Shown one piece after another: positions 1 to 8,283 of a DNA stretch of 64,000 nt. Each line of letters begins with the position of its first letter. Within the stretch, counting starts at the first letter, position 1. The notes below the pieces were generated by a model. That model saw only the letters and a list, made by a program, of their open reading frames with translations, searched no databases and was not told where the DNA came from. The position numbers were made by a program, and so were the translations under genes. Origin of the DNA: Shouchella sp047238345 (GTDB lineage Bacteria > Bacillota > Bacilli > Bacillales > Bacillaceae_D); contig NZ_JBDFMQ010000001.1 of the NCBI RefSeq assembly GCF_047238345.1, forward strand, positions 3,534,001-3,598,000, read 5' to 3'.

Positions 1-462
1 CTCTTGAACTAGCTTGTCTTGTTCACTTGCGTCAAGTTCTTTTTCAATCACTTTCTGTGCAATTAAGACAGATAGAGATGCGACTTGCTCACGCAGTGCC
101 GTAACAGCTTGCTCTTTCTCATTACGAATTTCAGCAAGCGCTTGCTGCTGAATACGATCTGCTTCAGCCTTCGCTTCGCGGACGATATCTCGGCCTTGCT
201 GTTCGCCAACTTTTTTAGCATTCTCAATTAACTCACGTGCTTCAACACGTGCTTGTTTTAACTCATCTTTTTGATCTTCTAGCATTTTCTCCGCATCTTT
301 GCGGTTACGCTCTGCAGAGTCAATTTGGTCATTAATCATGTCTTGACGCTTTTGCATAACACCCATCAATGGCTTAAGTGCAAATTTCGCAATAAGAAGC
401 ATTAATAACGTGAAAGCAAAAAGTTGATAAAGCGCTGAGCCCCAATCAAGTACTTCAAACAT
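1..462 (-). CDS. atpF: ATP synthase F0 subunit b (3' end cut by window)
   Basis: 154 codons are readable from the ATG at 462 to the window edge without a stop, so the C-terminal end is missing. The b subunit forms the peripheral stalk that ties F1 to the membrane sector. Residues about 8-30 form one hydrophobic membrane anchor, followed by a long charged helix rich in Lys, Glu and Gln with alternating acidic/basic heptads, which is the typical dimeric stalk. The start has an AAGGGG ribosome site about 7 bases upstream. It follows atpE in the conserved atpI-B-E-F order, so identification is firm despite truncation. Confidence 0.95.
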   Translation of the reverse strand, partial: MFEVLDWGSALYQLFAFTLLMLLIAKFALKPLMGVMQKRQDMINDQIDSAERNRKDAEKMLEDQKDELKQARVEARELIENAKKVGEQQGRDIVREAKAEADRIQQQALAEIRNEKEQAVTALREQVASLSVLIAQKVIEKELDASEQDKLVQE

Positions 463-507
463 CGTTACACCCCTTTTTCTATCAGAAGTCGGTCCTTACA
501 TAAGGAA

Positions 508-541
508 AGGCGAGAGGTTCTAAAGTAGAACGCTGTCGCCT
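508..541 (-). other. Two-tier stem-loop between atpE and atpF
   Basis: Read on the minus strand the atpE-atpF spacer folds as AGGCGA...TCGCCT (6 bp) enclosing GTTCTA-CTT-TAGAAC (6 bp, 3-base loop). There is no T-run, so it is not an intrinsic terminator. It lies just after atpE, whose product is needed in about ten copies against two of subunit b, so a role in mRNA processing or stability is plausible but inferred. Confidence 0.5.
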
Positions 542-570
542 CTCCATGATTTCCGTATGAAAAAATGCAG

Positions 571-786
571 TTAGCCTAAGAAGTACATTAAGAAAGCAAG
601 AACTACTGCAAGAATAGGAACAGCCTCTGCAAGCGGTGCACCAATAAACATAAGCGTTTGTAGTGGACCACGTTGTTCTGGTTGACGAGCCACCCCTTCA
701 AGAACTGCTTTTACGATGATGGCAACACCAATTGCGCCACCAAGTGCAGCCAAACCTGCTGCAATACCTGCTGCTAAGTGCGTCAT
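571..786 (-). CDS. atpE: ATP synthase F0 subunit c, alkaliphile type
   Basis: 71 residues forming a two-helix hairpin, the monomer of the proton-translocating c-ring. The proton-binding carboxylate is Glu54, in P51-L-A-E54-A-V-P57. The PxxExxP pattern is known from alkaliphilic Bacillus, where neutralophiles have Ala at the first position. The N-terminal helix reads G16-G-A-I-G-V-A22, intermediate between the GxGxGxG of neutralophiles and the AxAxAxA of B. pseudofirmus OF4. The polar loop is RQPEQRG (34-40). The start has a strong AGGAGGA ribosome site. The gene sits between atpB and atpF in the usual operon order. Confidence 0.97.
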   Translation of the reverse strand: MTHLAAGIAAGLAALGGAIGVAIIVKAVLEGVARQPEQRGPLQTLMFIGAPLAEAVPILAVVLAFLMYFLG

Positions 787-858
787 AACTATTTTTCCTC
801 CTCAAAATTGGTTAGTTGGTTTATTTCCTATAAATAATCGCTCTAAAAAGAGCAGAGA

Positions 859-1605
859 TTAATGTTGTTCAACTTTATGCGCCATATAGACCATTGCGAG
901 CATAGCAAAAATGTATGCTTGAATGGAGCCGATAAAGATACTAAATGCTTGCCAAGCCATAGTTGGTAAGAGCGTAACGATCCCAAGACCAACTCCTTGA
1001 AATACACCGTAGTTAAATCCCAGTGTACCAAGTGTAACTAAGAGAATTAATAACACTTCTTTTGCGAAAATGTTACCAAACAAACGCATTCCAAGTGTTA
1101 GAAAGTTCGATACTTCTTCAATAATTTTGAATGGAAGCAGTACCCATACAGGTTGAACATATCCTTTTAAGTAGCCGCTAACACCTGTCATCTTAATTCC
1201 ATAAATATGTGTTAACACTATGACAAACGCTGCCATTGTTAAAGCTAAGATTGGATCCGATGTAGGGGAGCGCCAAATAACATAGTGATTTGAATCGCTT
1301 GTTACAAGTTCGAATGGAATACCCATCATATTTGCAACGAACATATAGAATAATAGCGCATAGGCAAGGACAATAAATCGACCGCCTGTTTTCCAATCCA
1401 TATTCGCTTTAATAATTCCACGAACAAAATCGATAACCCACTCAATAAAGTTCTGTAACCCGGTTGGTCTCATCGCAAGTTTTCTTGCACCAATCACTGA
1501 GATCAAAAATACAATTAAACAGGCTACGGTTGTCGTAAATACAGTTGTTAGGTTAAACGGAATGTTAAACCACGGGTCGTACCAATAAATATCTTGTGAA
1601 TCCAT
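859..1605 (-). CDS. atpB: ATP synthase F0 subunit a, alkaliphile type
   Basis: 248 residues with five or six membrane helices, the stator subunit that holds the two proton half-channels. The essential arginine is Arg174 in GMRLFGN. It is followed eight residues later by Lys182 in FAKE, where neutralophile a subunits have Gly (FAGE-type). Lys at this place (Lys180 of B. pseudofirmus OF4) is tied to ATP synthesis at high pH. The C-terminal helix SIFIGSIQAYIF is the usual family signature. Start ATG with AGAGGTG upstream. The atpI gene ends five bases before it, so the two are translationally close. Confidence 0.97.
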   Translation of the reverse strand: MDSQDIYWYDPWFNIPFNLTTVFTTTVACLIVFLISVIGARKLAMRPTGLQNFIEWVIDFVRGIIKANMDWKTGGRFIVLAYALLFYMFVANMMGIPFELVTSDSNHYVIWRSPTSDPILALTMAAFVIVLTHIYGIKMTGVSGYLKGYVQPVWVLLPFKIIEEVSNFLTLGMRLFGNIFAKEVLLILLVTLGTLGFNYGVFQGVGLGIVTLLPTMAWQAFSIFIGSIQAYIFAMLAMVYMAHKVEQH

Positions 1606-1609
1606 TGTT

Positions 1610-2017
1610 TCACCTCTTTCGCCTATTAGCTTTTATTACTAAATCCACCATCATGACAATGTACATAAGCGCAATCCCGATCACGACCGCTATCAGATGA
1701 AACGTATCAGGATACAGGAGTGCAAGTCCGACTGCCACGAGTGCGAGGAGCATTCGAAAAACATAACCGAGCCCTACTATCAACATTGAAAAGGTGCTTG
1801 AGGATGTTTTTCCAACGTGCCGTGCGTTTCGATAGGTTGTCCAAAGGTTGAGGTAGCTTGCTCCAAATCCAAGGAGCAGACCAAGAAAGACATGCTGAAC
1901 CGAGGAAACAAAATAGCCTACGAGAAAAACAGCTGCCACTAGCATGGATACAAGTGAATAACGCTTCATCTGTGACCGTGCGCTTATCTGTTCATGGCTG
2001 TGTTGCATTTCAGTCAT
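1610..2017 (-). CDS. atpI: ATP synthase subunit I (AtpI)
   Basis: 135 residues with four predicted membrane helices (about 20-40, 43-60, 78-98, 105-127) and a basic tail (KANRRKR). AtpI proteins are accessory factors of F0, thought to help c-ring assembly. The gene lies directly upstream of atpB and overlaps the end of atpZ by eight bases, suggesting coupled translation. The start is uncertain: an AGGAG lies only three bases before the first ATG, and Met4 is the alternative. Identification rests on position and topology because the family is poorly conserved. Confidence 0.85.
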   Translation of the reverse strand: MTEMQHSHEQISARSQMKRYSLVSMLVAAVFLVGYFVSSVQHVFLGLLLGFGASYLNLWTTYRNARHVGKTSSSTFSMLIVGLGYVFRMLLALVAVGLALLYPDTFHLIAVVIGIALMYIVMMVDLVIKANRRKR

Positions 2018-2240
2018 CGTCTCCTAAAAAAGGCTGAACCGCTTTGTAAATTCCGTACATTCCGGAGAACATTCCGAAAAAAAGGCAAATTAGAAAGAAA
2101 ATTGGTTCAGTACCTAACCATCTGTCGAGCCACAATCCAAGAAATAAGCCTCCGATTGTTCCTCCAAGTATGCAAGATGTGATGGTTGAAACTAACACAA
2201 ACGCTCGCATTGGATTCTTATTTGGTTTCGCCAATGACAT
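2010..2240 (-). CDS. atpZ: AtpZ-like first gene of the ATP synthase operon
   Basis: A small two-helix membrane protein of the AtpZ/AtpI family: helix 1 about residues 14-36 with glycine-rich GGTIGGLFLGLWLD, helix 2 about 44-66, and an acidic tail GDDD. In alkaliphiles AtpZ and AtpI are encoded ahead of atpB and have been linked to magnesium or calcium supply. The start is ambiguous: ATG at 2240 has GGGAG only two bases away, a TTG at 2234 has better spacing, and an ATG at 2252 lacks a ribosome site. It overlaps atpI by eight bases and is the first gene after the operon promoter. Confidence 0.85.
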   Translation of the reverse strand: MSLAKPNKNPMRAFVLVSTITSCILGGTIGGLFLGLWLDRWLGTEPIFFLICLFFGMFSGMYGIYKAVQPFLGDDD

Positions 2241-2307
2241 GTCTCCCTTCATTGAATGAAAACCTATTCAATCGCATATGTAACCCTTATCATGGTAACC
2301 CTTAGTA

Positions 2308-2336
2308 ATCGTACAATAGCCACTTTCCTCTGTCAA
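2308..2336 (-). promoter_or_regulatory. Sigma-A promoter of the atp operon
   Basis: Minus strand TTGACA, 17 bases, TACGAT, ending about 60 bases upstream of atpZ. This is the only strong promoter in the 338-base gap between atpZ and the protease gene. The rest of that gap is AT-rich and holds only the protease terminator. Confidence 0.7.
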
Positions 2337-2546
2337 CGAATTTTGAAAGAATCTCAAAAGAGTTTAAAAATAATGAATGATTGTTCACATAACTGTCATA
2401 GATGCTCACAAATCCATTAGCAATACGATTGAACAATGCATTTTCACTAAAAAATTATGCGCCATCCTACTTAAATTCACTTTATAGTGAACCAGTTAAA
2501 AGCAATTCGTTTGACAATCGTTTTTCAGTATGGCCAAAAAGCACGC

Positions 2547-2580
2547 AAAAAAATCAACACAACATTGCTGCATTGATTTT
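2547..2580 (-). terminator. Terminator of the subtilase gene
   Basis: Minus strand stem AAAATCAA / TTGATTTT with a 15-base loop, followed by a T-rich tract, beginning about ten bases after the protease stop codon. Confidence 0.6.
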
Positions 2581-2590
2581 CTTGCCATGA

Positions 2591-4873
2591 TTATGGACCG
2601 ATCCACTCTTCACCAATATCGACGACCGCTTCAATTGTATCTGATTTTCCTTCATTCACCGCATGAATAAACGCTAAATATCGCCCAGGCTCTACATGAA
2701 GATCATCAATTTCACCACTCACCATACCTCGTTTTTGATTCTGGTTTTCAACAATTGTAGCAATGTATTCGAACGTATCAGGATCGTACAGATATACACT
2801 AGACTCTTCCGCACCACCAGGTAAGTAATACTCGTAGTAGTATCCGTTTTCCTTATCACTATGGGCCATTTGAAACGCCATAACGCGAGGGTAATTCGGT
2901 TCTTCCATAAACAGCATGTAAGGAATCGTAATCGAATCATCTTGTTCGTTCACATGAATTAAGCCCGTATGAAGACCACTTTGTAACAAATTCGTGTCGA
3001 TTTTCGCTTTCAAAGTAACCGATTGTGTCGACATAGCTTCGACTTTTACTCCTTCTACCATTTCCCATGTGACGCCATCCAATTCACCAATAGGAGGATC
3101 AATCGTGTACTCTTTTGCGCGATTACTTACATTTTCAATTTCAATTACTAGCTCTCTTGTAAGTGTGTTGTTCTCTTTTTTCATTGCGCCAAATGAAAGT
3201 GTCGCAGGGGAAATGAGGGATTCCGTATTGACCGCTTCATCCACTTGTAAGCGACCTGTCCCCTGTTCAAAGGGAAGATAATCATTACCCTGTTCGTCTT
3301 GTAAACGTTTTGTTGTATTCATTAGCGCAGCTTTTACTTGTTCAGGTGACCATTCAGGGTGTTGTTCTAAAAGTAATGCAGCAGCGCCTGCCACATGTGG
3401 GCTGGCCATACTCGTTCCATTTAGATCAAGATATCCTTTTGGGACAGTGCTTTGAATCGCTACTCCAGGAGCGACAATGTCAGGTTTAATTGCCCATGTT
3501 TCCGTTACAGGTCCTCTTGAACTAAAAGGCGCCATCAGATCTTGTTTGATTTCATAGTGGGTTTCAACTTTTACTTTGTTCTTTTTATCACCTAGTAAAG
3601 AAACCAATGCTTCGCCCTCTGCCTTACTAACGGTAGCACCTGTAATTGGTATCGGTTCAGTAACAGCACCTGCAAAAGATCCATCTAAATTGTTGTAGAT
3701 TAACGCCGCTTTCGCACCTGCTTTAGATGCTAAAGCGAGCTTTTCAGCAAAATTAGATCGACCTCTTTTAATAAGAACGAGCTTATTTTTCACATCTTTT
3801 CCGCTATAATCGGACAATAATCCGTGACCTACATCAACTAAATCAAGACTTTCTTTTAACTTCCAACTTTTTGCCCCTAAAATTGGTACAAGCGAAAGTT
3901 CCTCTTCAAGTCCTTTCACCTGTATTGAAGGCACTTCAATTGGTGGAAGAGACGCCCCGACCGAAATTGCTTTTGTCGATGTACCAGGAGACCCTACAGA
4001 CCACATATTCGGTCCGCTGTTCCCATTTGATGTAACAGCTACAACCCCTTTTTCCACTACCCGGTCTAACGCCAAACTTGTTGGCCAGTCTGGTCCATTC
4101 ACTGTATTGCCTAACGATAAATTCAAGACATCCACTTCGTCCTCTACTGCTCGTTCAATCGCTTCTAAAATATGCTCTGTCGTCCCTTGACCCCCAGGGC
4201 CAAGCGCGCGATAGGCATAGATATCTGCTTCAGGTGCAACCCCTTTTATTCTGCCGTTAGCCGCAATAATTCCGGCAACATGGGTTCCATGTAACGTTGG
4301 TTCTCCTTGTGACTTTTTCGTTTCCATCGGATCTTGATCTTGATCGACAATATCATAACCACCTTGATAATTCTTTTGTAAGTCCGGATGCTTATAATCC
4401 ACTCCCGTATCAATAATCCCGACCTTAACGCCTTTTCCAGTGAGATGACGCTCTTTTCCGTCCCTCATATCAATTAGATCTTTGCCAGCTCCGATAAACG
4501 GAATGCTCCCTTCCAGACTAGGTTGATAATGAGCAACATCATCTACTCGAGCAATGACGCTTAATTGCATCAATCGATCTATATCTTTTTCGGCTATTTC
4601 TAATGAAAAGCCACCGTATACATTTGCATAAATATTTCTTATTGATGCTGAAGAAATTCGTTCCTCAACAACTTGTACGGCGCGGTGAACATCTCCAGAC
4701 GCAGACACAATGACAACTCTTTTGCTACCATCAATGGTATGTTGCTTAACAATTGGGCTCCGTTCTGCTGCAAAGACAGATTCTGTTCCAATTGGTATGA
4801 TGAAGGTTTGAATTATAAGAAGGATACTTATTATGCCTAGTAATAACGGCCGCACGTTCCCTTGATTAATCAT
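2591..4873 (-). CDS. Secreted subtilisin-family serine protease, Vpr-like
   Basis: 760 residues. A signal peptide covers about 1-36, an inhibitor-I9 type propeptide about 50-115, and the S8 catalytic domain about 145-560. The catalytic triad is visible: Asp155 (IIDTGVD), His195 (HGTHVAG) and Ser488 (NGTSMASPHVAG), with oxyanion Asn285. A protease-associated insert lies about 305-445 between His and Ser, as in B. subtilis Vpr and other large subtilases. The C-terminal 200 residues look like Fn3-like beta domains. The gene is monocistronic, with its own terminator, and is inserted between the atp operon and upp, where B. subtilis has no protease. It probably degrades extracellular protein. Start ATG has AGGGGAG upstream. 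Confidence 0.93.
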   Translation of the reverse strand: MINQGNVRPLLLGIISILLIIQTFIIPIGTESVFAAERSPIVKQHTIDGSKRVVIVSASGDVHRAVQVVEERISSASIRNIYANVYGGFSLEIAEKDIDRLMQLSVIARVDDVAHYQPSLEGSIPFIGAGKDLIDMRDGKERHLTGKGVKVGIIDTGVDYKHPDLQKNYQGGYDIVDQDQDPMETKKSQGEPTLHGTHVAGIIAANGRIKGVAPEADIYAYRALGPGGQGTTEHILEAIERAVEDEVDVLNLSLGNTVNGPDWPTSLALDRVVEKGVVAVTSNGNSGPNMWSVGSPGTSTKAISVGASLPPIEVPSIQVKGLEEELSLVPILGAKSWKLKESLDLVDVGHGLLSDYSGKDVKNKLVLIKRGRSNFAEKLALASKAGAKAALIYNNLDGSFAGAVTEPIPITGATVSKAEGEALVSLLGDKKNKVKVETHYEIKQDLMAPFSSRGPVTETWAIKPDIVAPGVAIQSTVPKGYLDLNGTSMASPHVAGAAALLLEQHPEWSPEQVKAALMNTTKRLQDEQGNDYLPFEQGTGRLQVDEAVNTESLISPATLSFGAMKKENNTLTRELVIEIENVSNRAKEYTIDPPIGELDGVTWEMVEGVKVEAMSTQSVTLKAKIDTNLLQSGLHTGLIHVNEQDDSITIPYMLFMEEPNYPRVMAFQMAHSDKENGYYYEYYLPGGAEESSVYLYDPDTFEYIATIVENQNQKRGMVSGEIDDLHVEPGRYLAFIHAVNEGKSDTIEAVVDIGEEWIGP

Positions 4874-5015
4874 ACTTTCTGTCTCCCCTATTGCTTGTCG
4901 TGACGTTTAGTATGAGTGCTTACGTGCCGTTTTATGCAAAAAAAAGAAAGGCTGAAACTAGTTCATAAAGCACGAATAACAAGGGTTAAACACGTTTATT
5001 CAAACAAAAATATTT

Positions 5016-5052
5016 AAAAAACCCCATGAATGATTTTCATCACTCATGAGGC
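5016..5052 (-). terminator. Terminator after upp
   Basis: Minus strand stem CCTCATGAGTGAT / ATCATTCATGGGG around a GAAA loop, then TTTTTT. It lies about 25 bases downstream of the upp stop. Confidence 0.8.
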
Positions 5053-5073
5053 GTTTATTGGTGTGGTTACTAT

Positions 5074-5703
5074 TTACTTTGTACCAAACAAGCGGTCACC
5101 AGCGTCCCCTAACCCTGGAACGATGTACCCTTTTTCATTTAGTTTTTCATCAAGAGCGGCTAAATAGATGTCTACATCTGGGTGCTCTTCTTGTACATAT
5201 TCAACGCCTTCTGGTGCCGCAACTAAACAAATCAATCGCATGTTCTTTGCGCCACGCTTCTTCAAGCTATTAATCGCTTCAACTACAGATCCTCCTGTAG
5301 CAAGCATTGGATCAATAACGAGAAGCTCTCTCTCTTCAATGTCCTTAGGTAACTTTACGTAATATTCAATGGGCTTGAACGTTTCAGGATCACGATATAG
5401 TCCAACGTGACCAACACGAGCTGCTGGAATCATGTTAAGAATTCCGTCAGACATCCCAATTCCCGCTCTTAAGATCGGGATAAGGCCAAGCTTTTTACCA
5501 GCAAGTTTTTTCACACGAGCCGGTCCAACAGGCGTTTCAATATCTGCATCTTCCAACGGTAAATCACGCGTTACTTCGAAAGCCATTAACGCGGCAACCT
5601 CGTCTACAAGCTCACGAAATTCTTTTGTTCCTGTTGTCTTGTCGCGTATATAAGATAATTTGTGCTGAATGAGTGGATGATCTAGTACATGGACTTTTCC
5701 CAA
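5074..5703 (-). CDS. upp: Uracil phosphoribosyltransferase
   Basis: Pyrimidine salvage enzyme that joins uracil and PRPP to give UMP. The PRPP-binding loop is VIDPMLATGGS, and the uracil-binding C-terminal end GLGDAGDRLFGTK is typical. The TTG at 5703 is preferred as start: it gives 209 residues beginning (M)GKVHVLDHPL, the same length and start as the B. subtilis enzyme, and AAGGAAGTG lies about nine bases upstream. A GTG at 5712 sits too close to that site. The gene is downstream of glyA as in B. subtilis, but a glyA terminator and an own promoter separate them. Confidence 0.96.
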   Translation of the reverse strand: MGKVHVLDHPLIQHKLSYIRDKTTGTKEFRELVDEVAALMAFEVTRDLPLEDADIETPVGPARVKKLAGKKLGLIPILRAGIGMSDGILNMIPAARVGHVGLYRDPETFKPIEYYVKLPKDIEERELLVIDPMLATGGSVVEAINSLKKRGAKNMRLICLVAAPEGVEYVQEEHPDVDIYLAALDEKLNEKGYIVPGLGDAGDRLFGTK

Positions 5704-5753
5704 TTTCGTCACTTCCTTTTAAAAATTCGTCAAACCTCGACATACTCTGAACG

Positions 5754-5783
5754 ATTTTACCCGAAAAGTGCCTGCTCATACAA
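5754..5783 (-). promoter_or_regulatory. Candidate promoter of upp
   Basis: Minus strand TTGTAT, 18 bases, TAAAAT, about 50 bases upstream of the upp start and downstream of the glyA terminator. The -35 box is weak. Confidence 0.45.
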
Positions 5784-5835
5784 GTGTATAAATAAAGAAA
5801 CCTTTGTTAAATGTTCCCTAGGTGCAAATCTCTCA

Positions 5836-5870
5836 GGAAAAAGCAGTAATAGGCTAAGCCTACTACTGCT
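5836..5870 (-). terminator. Terminator after glyA
   Basis: Minus strand AGCAGTAGTAGGCT / AGCCTATTACTGCT with a tiny loop, then TTTTT; starts ten bases after the glyA stop. Confidence 0.85.
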
Positions 5871-5879
5871 CATTATTTT

Positions 5880-7133
5880 TTATAGATTGGCGTACATTGG
5901 GTACTTTGATGTGAGTGTAGAGACCCGCTCCCGCACTTGCTCAAGCACGTCTTCATTCTCAACGTTCTTTAACGTTAGCGCAATTAACTCACCAATTTCA
6001 TCCATAGCAGCTAAATCAAGTCCACGAGACGTGACAGCTGCCGTACCGATACGAATACCACTTGTTACAAATGGTTTCTCTGGATCATACGGGATGGTGT
6101 TTTTGTTTGTTGTAATCCCGACTGCATCAAGTGCTTTTTCTGCAACTTTTCCTGTTAATTTTTGTGAGCGTAAATCAAGTAAAACAAGATGGTTATCCGT
6201 GCCACCAGATACAATATCGACACCTTCTGCTTGAAGCTTTTGACCAAGTCTCTGTGCATTTTCAATAACTGCTTTTCCATAAGCTTTGAAATCACTTGAA
6301 AGGGCTTCGCCAAACGAAACAGCTTTCGCTGCGATGACATGCATTAACGGGCCACCTTGAATGCCAGGGAAAATGGATTTGTCGATCTTTTTGCCAAACT
6401 CCTCACCAGTCTCTTCATTGCACAAAATCATGCCGCCACGTGGTCCACGTAAGGTTTTATGGGTGGTTGTCGTGACAAAGTGTGCATAGGGAACTGGATT
6501 TTGATGAAGACCTGCCGCCACGAGACCTGCAATATGAGCCATATCAACCATTAAGTACGCGCCCACTTCATCCGCAATTTCACGGAATTTCTTAAAGTCA
6601 ATAGCCCTTGGATAAGCACTTGCACCAGCCACAATTAATTTTGGTTTGTGTTCTTGTGCAATTTGGCGAACCACATCATAGTCGATGCGTTGATCATCTT
6701 CGCGTACACCATACTCAACGAAGTTATATTGAACACCACTAAAGTTAACAGGGCTTCCGTGGGTTAAATGACCACCGTGGGATAAATTCATTCCTAGAAC
6801 CGTATCACCATGCTCTAAAACCGTGAAGTAAACCCCCATATTTGCTTGCGCTCCCGAATGAGGCTGAACATTTACATAAGCAGCACCAAATAACTTCTTG
6901 GCACGATCACGAGCAATATCTTCCGCAATATCAACATACTCGCAACCACCATAGTAACGACGACCAGGGTACCCTTCTGCGTATTTATTTGTTAGAACAG
7001 ATCCTTGCGCTTCCATAACCGCTTCACTTACAAAGTTCTCAGACGCAATTAACTCAATCTTATCTCGTTGACGACCTAATTCTAATTCAATCGCTTCAAA
7101 AAGAGTTGGATCTTGTGTTTTTAAATTTGTCAT
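5880..7133 (-). CDS. glyA: Serine hydroxymethyltransferase
   Basis: 417 residues, standard for the bacterial enzyme that converts serine and tetrahydrofolate to glycine and 5,10-methylene-THF, using PLP. The PLP lysine lies in VTTTTHKTLRGPRGG (about 222-236). The N-terminal NKYAEGYPGRRYYGG and the HSGAQAN substrate motif are also intact. ATG start, preceded by GGGGAAGAG. It is the last gene of a row ywlE-rpiB-ywlG-glyA read leftward. A strong hairpin terminator follows. The 107-base gap upstream shows only a weak promoter candidate (TAAAAT box), so part of its transcription may come from ywlG. Confidence 0.98.
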   Translation of the reverse strand: MTNLKTQDPTLFEAIELELGRQRDKIELIASENFVSEAVMEAQGSVLTNKYAEGYPGRRYYGGCEYVDIAEDIARDRAKKLFGAAYVNVQPHSGAQANMGVYFTVLEHGDTVLGMNLSHGGHLTHGSPVNFSGVQYNFVEYGVREDDQRIDYDVVRQIAQEHKPKLIVAGASAYPRAIDFKKFREIADEVGAYLMVDMAHIAGLVAAGLHQNPVPYAHFVTTTTHKTLRGPRGGMILCNEETGEEFGKKIDKSIFPGIQGGPLMHVIAAKAVSFGEALSSDFKAYGKAVIENAQRLGQKLQAEGVDIVSGGTDNHLVLLDLRSQKLTGKVAEKALDAVGITTNKNTIPYDPEKPFVTSGIRIGTAAVTSRGLDLAAMDEIGELIALTLKNVENEDVLEQVRERVSTLTSKYPMYANL

Positions 7134-7240
7134 CTCTTCCCCGCCTTTGTTCGTAAATAATTTAATTTATTTATGATTTTAGCTCATCAGAAGCAAAAAT
7201 AACAGCTTTTTCCGTAAATTAAGTTCTATGAACTTACAAA

Positions 7241-7783
7241 TTATTCACCAATTCTGTAATTGGCTCGCTCTCCACCAATTAACTTTGGACGACTGCTAGC
7301 AAATGTAACGTGCGCTGAACCAATTGTTGTAATACCTACGCGAATTGGCACTAATACAGGCTTGATATGCATGCCGATAAACGTATCACCAATGTCAATT
7401 CCTGCATCGGCTTGAACGTGTTCAACCAGAACAGGGTCCTCAAATTGTCGGAAAGCATAGGTTGCCATTGCGCCACCCGCTTGGCGTACAGGAATAGCAC
7501 TGACTTCTGTAAATCCTTTTAATTCAGCTACTTTACGCTCAACGACAAGCGCACGGTTTAAATGCTCACAACATTGAAAGGCGAATTGAACATTGGTTTC
7601 CTCTCGAAACCGAGATAATGCCCGGTAGATATCCGCTGCTATGTCCATGGAACCTTCTTTGCCGATAGACTTCCCCGCAACTTCACTCGTTGAGACTCCC
7701 ACCACAAAAAGTTTTGCATGTAAATGAGGGACTTGTCGTTGAAAAGCTTGCAACCCTTCATATAAACGCGCTTCGATCGACAT
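7241..7783 (-). CDS. ywlG: YwlG family protein (TIGR01440/UPF0340)
   Basis: 180 residues matching the conserved YwlG family found next to glyA and rpiB in bacilli. Recognisable features are the GVSTSEVAGKSIGKEGS stretch (about 29-45), the QCCEHLNRALVVER block (about 69-82) and the DTFIGMHIKPVLVPIR segment near the C-terminus. Fold and activity are not established, so no function is assigned. Its ATG overlaps the rpiB stop by one base (TAATG), which indicates translational coupling with rpiB. Confidence 0.9.
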   Translation of the reverse strand: MSIEARLYEGLQAFQRQVPHLHAKLFVVGVSTSEVAGKSIGKEGSMDIAADIYRALSRFREETNVQFAFQCCEHLNRALVVERKVAELKGFTEVSAIPVRQAGGAMATYAFRQFEDPVLVEHVQADAGIDIGDTFIGMHIKPVLVPIRVGITTIGSAHVTFASSRPKLIGGERANYRIGE

Positions 7784-8229
7784 TAGCGGTGCGTATCCTC
7801 GTAACTTGAAATCTTATCAATTCGATTTGTATGGCGGCCACCCTCAAATTCTTCGCCCAACCATGTGCGCACAATTTCTCCTGCCAGACCTGGCCCAATT
7901 ACACGTTCACCCATTGCAATCATATTTGTATCATTATGCTGACGTGTTGCCTTAGCACTGAAAACATCGTGAACAAGGGCACAACGAATGCCTTTTACTT
8001 TATTCGCAGCAATAGACATCCCAATGCCTGTACCACAAACAAGAATACCGCGGTCGAAATCACCTTGAGCAACTTTTTCCGCAACTGGCAACGCATAATC
8101 CGGGTAATCAACAGACCCTTCACAGTTACAACCAAAATCTTCGTACGTAAACCCTAAGTCCTTTATTACCTCAATTAACTCGTCTTTTAACCGAATTCCG
8201 CCGTGATCGGATGCAATTGCTATTCTCAT
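7783..8229 (-). CDS. rpiB: Ribose-5-phosphate isomerase B
   Basis: 148 residues of the RpiB/LacAB fold, interconverting ribose-5-phosphate and ribulose-5-phosphate. Asp8-His9 (ASDHGG), the active-site Cys65 in LVCGTGIGMSIAANK and His98 in RQHNDTN match the E. coli RpiB catalytic residues. The start is placed at ATG 8229, with AAGGAG eight bases upstream, instead of the longer frame opening at 8259, which lacks a ribosome site. It is coupled to ywlG by a TAATG overlap. The pair sits downstream of a chemoreceptor terminator. Confidence 0.95.
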   Translation of the reverse strand: MRIAIASDHGGIRLKDELIEVIKDLGFTYEDFGCNCEGSVDYPDYALPVAEKVAQGDFDRGILVCGTGIGMSIAANKVKGIRCALVHDVFSAKATRQHNDTNMIAMGERVIGPGLAGEIVRTWLGEEFEGGRHTNRIDKISSYEDTHR

Positions 8230-8256
8230 TGTGCACACTCCTTCATTTTCCCCATA

Positions 8257-8283
8257 CAAAAAGCGTCTAGTTAGGACGCTTTT
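8257..8283 (-). terminator. Terminator of the chemoreceptor gene
   Basis: Stem AAAAGCGTC / GACGCTTTT with a 7-base loop. It overlaps the stop codon of the gene at 8282 and ends in a T-run, so transcription stops just before rpiB. Confidence 0.75.

Noticed and set aside
5820..5850. On the plus strand GGTGCAAATCTCTCAGG looks like the 3' end of a glycine riboswitch next to glyA.
   Set aside because: The other core segments (GGAGAG and GCACCGAAGG) are missing upstream on that strand, it points into the antisense of glyA, and a downstream gene in that direction is lacking. Chance or a decayed remnant.
5689..6234. 181-codon plus-strand frame across upp and glyA.
   Set aside because: It is antisense to two certain genes and to a terminator, with no ribosome site or recognisable domain.
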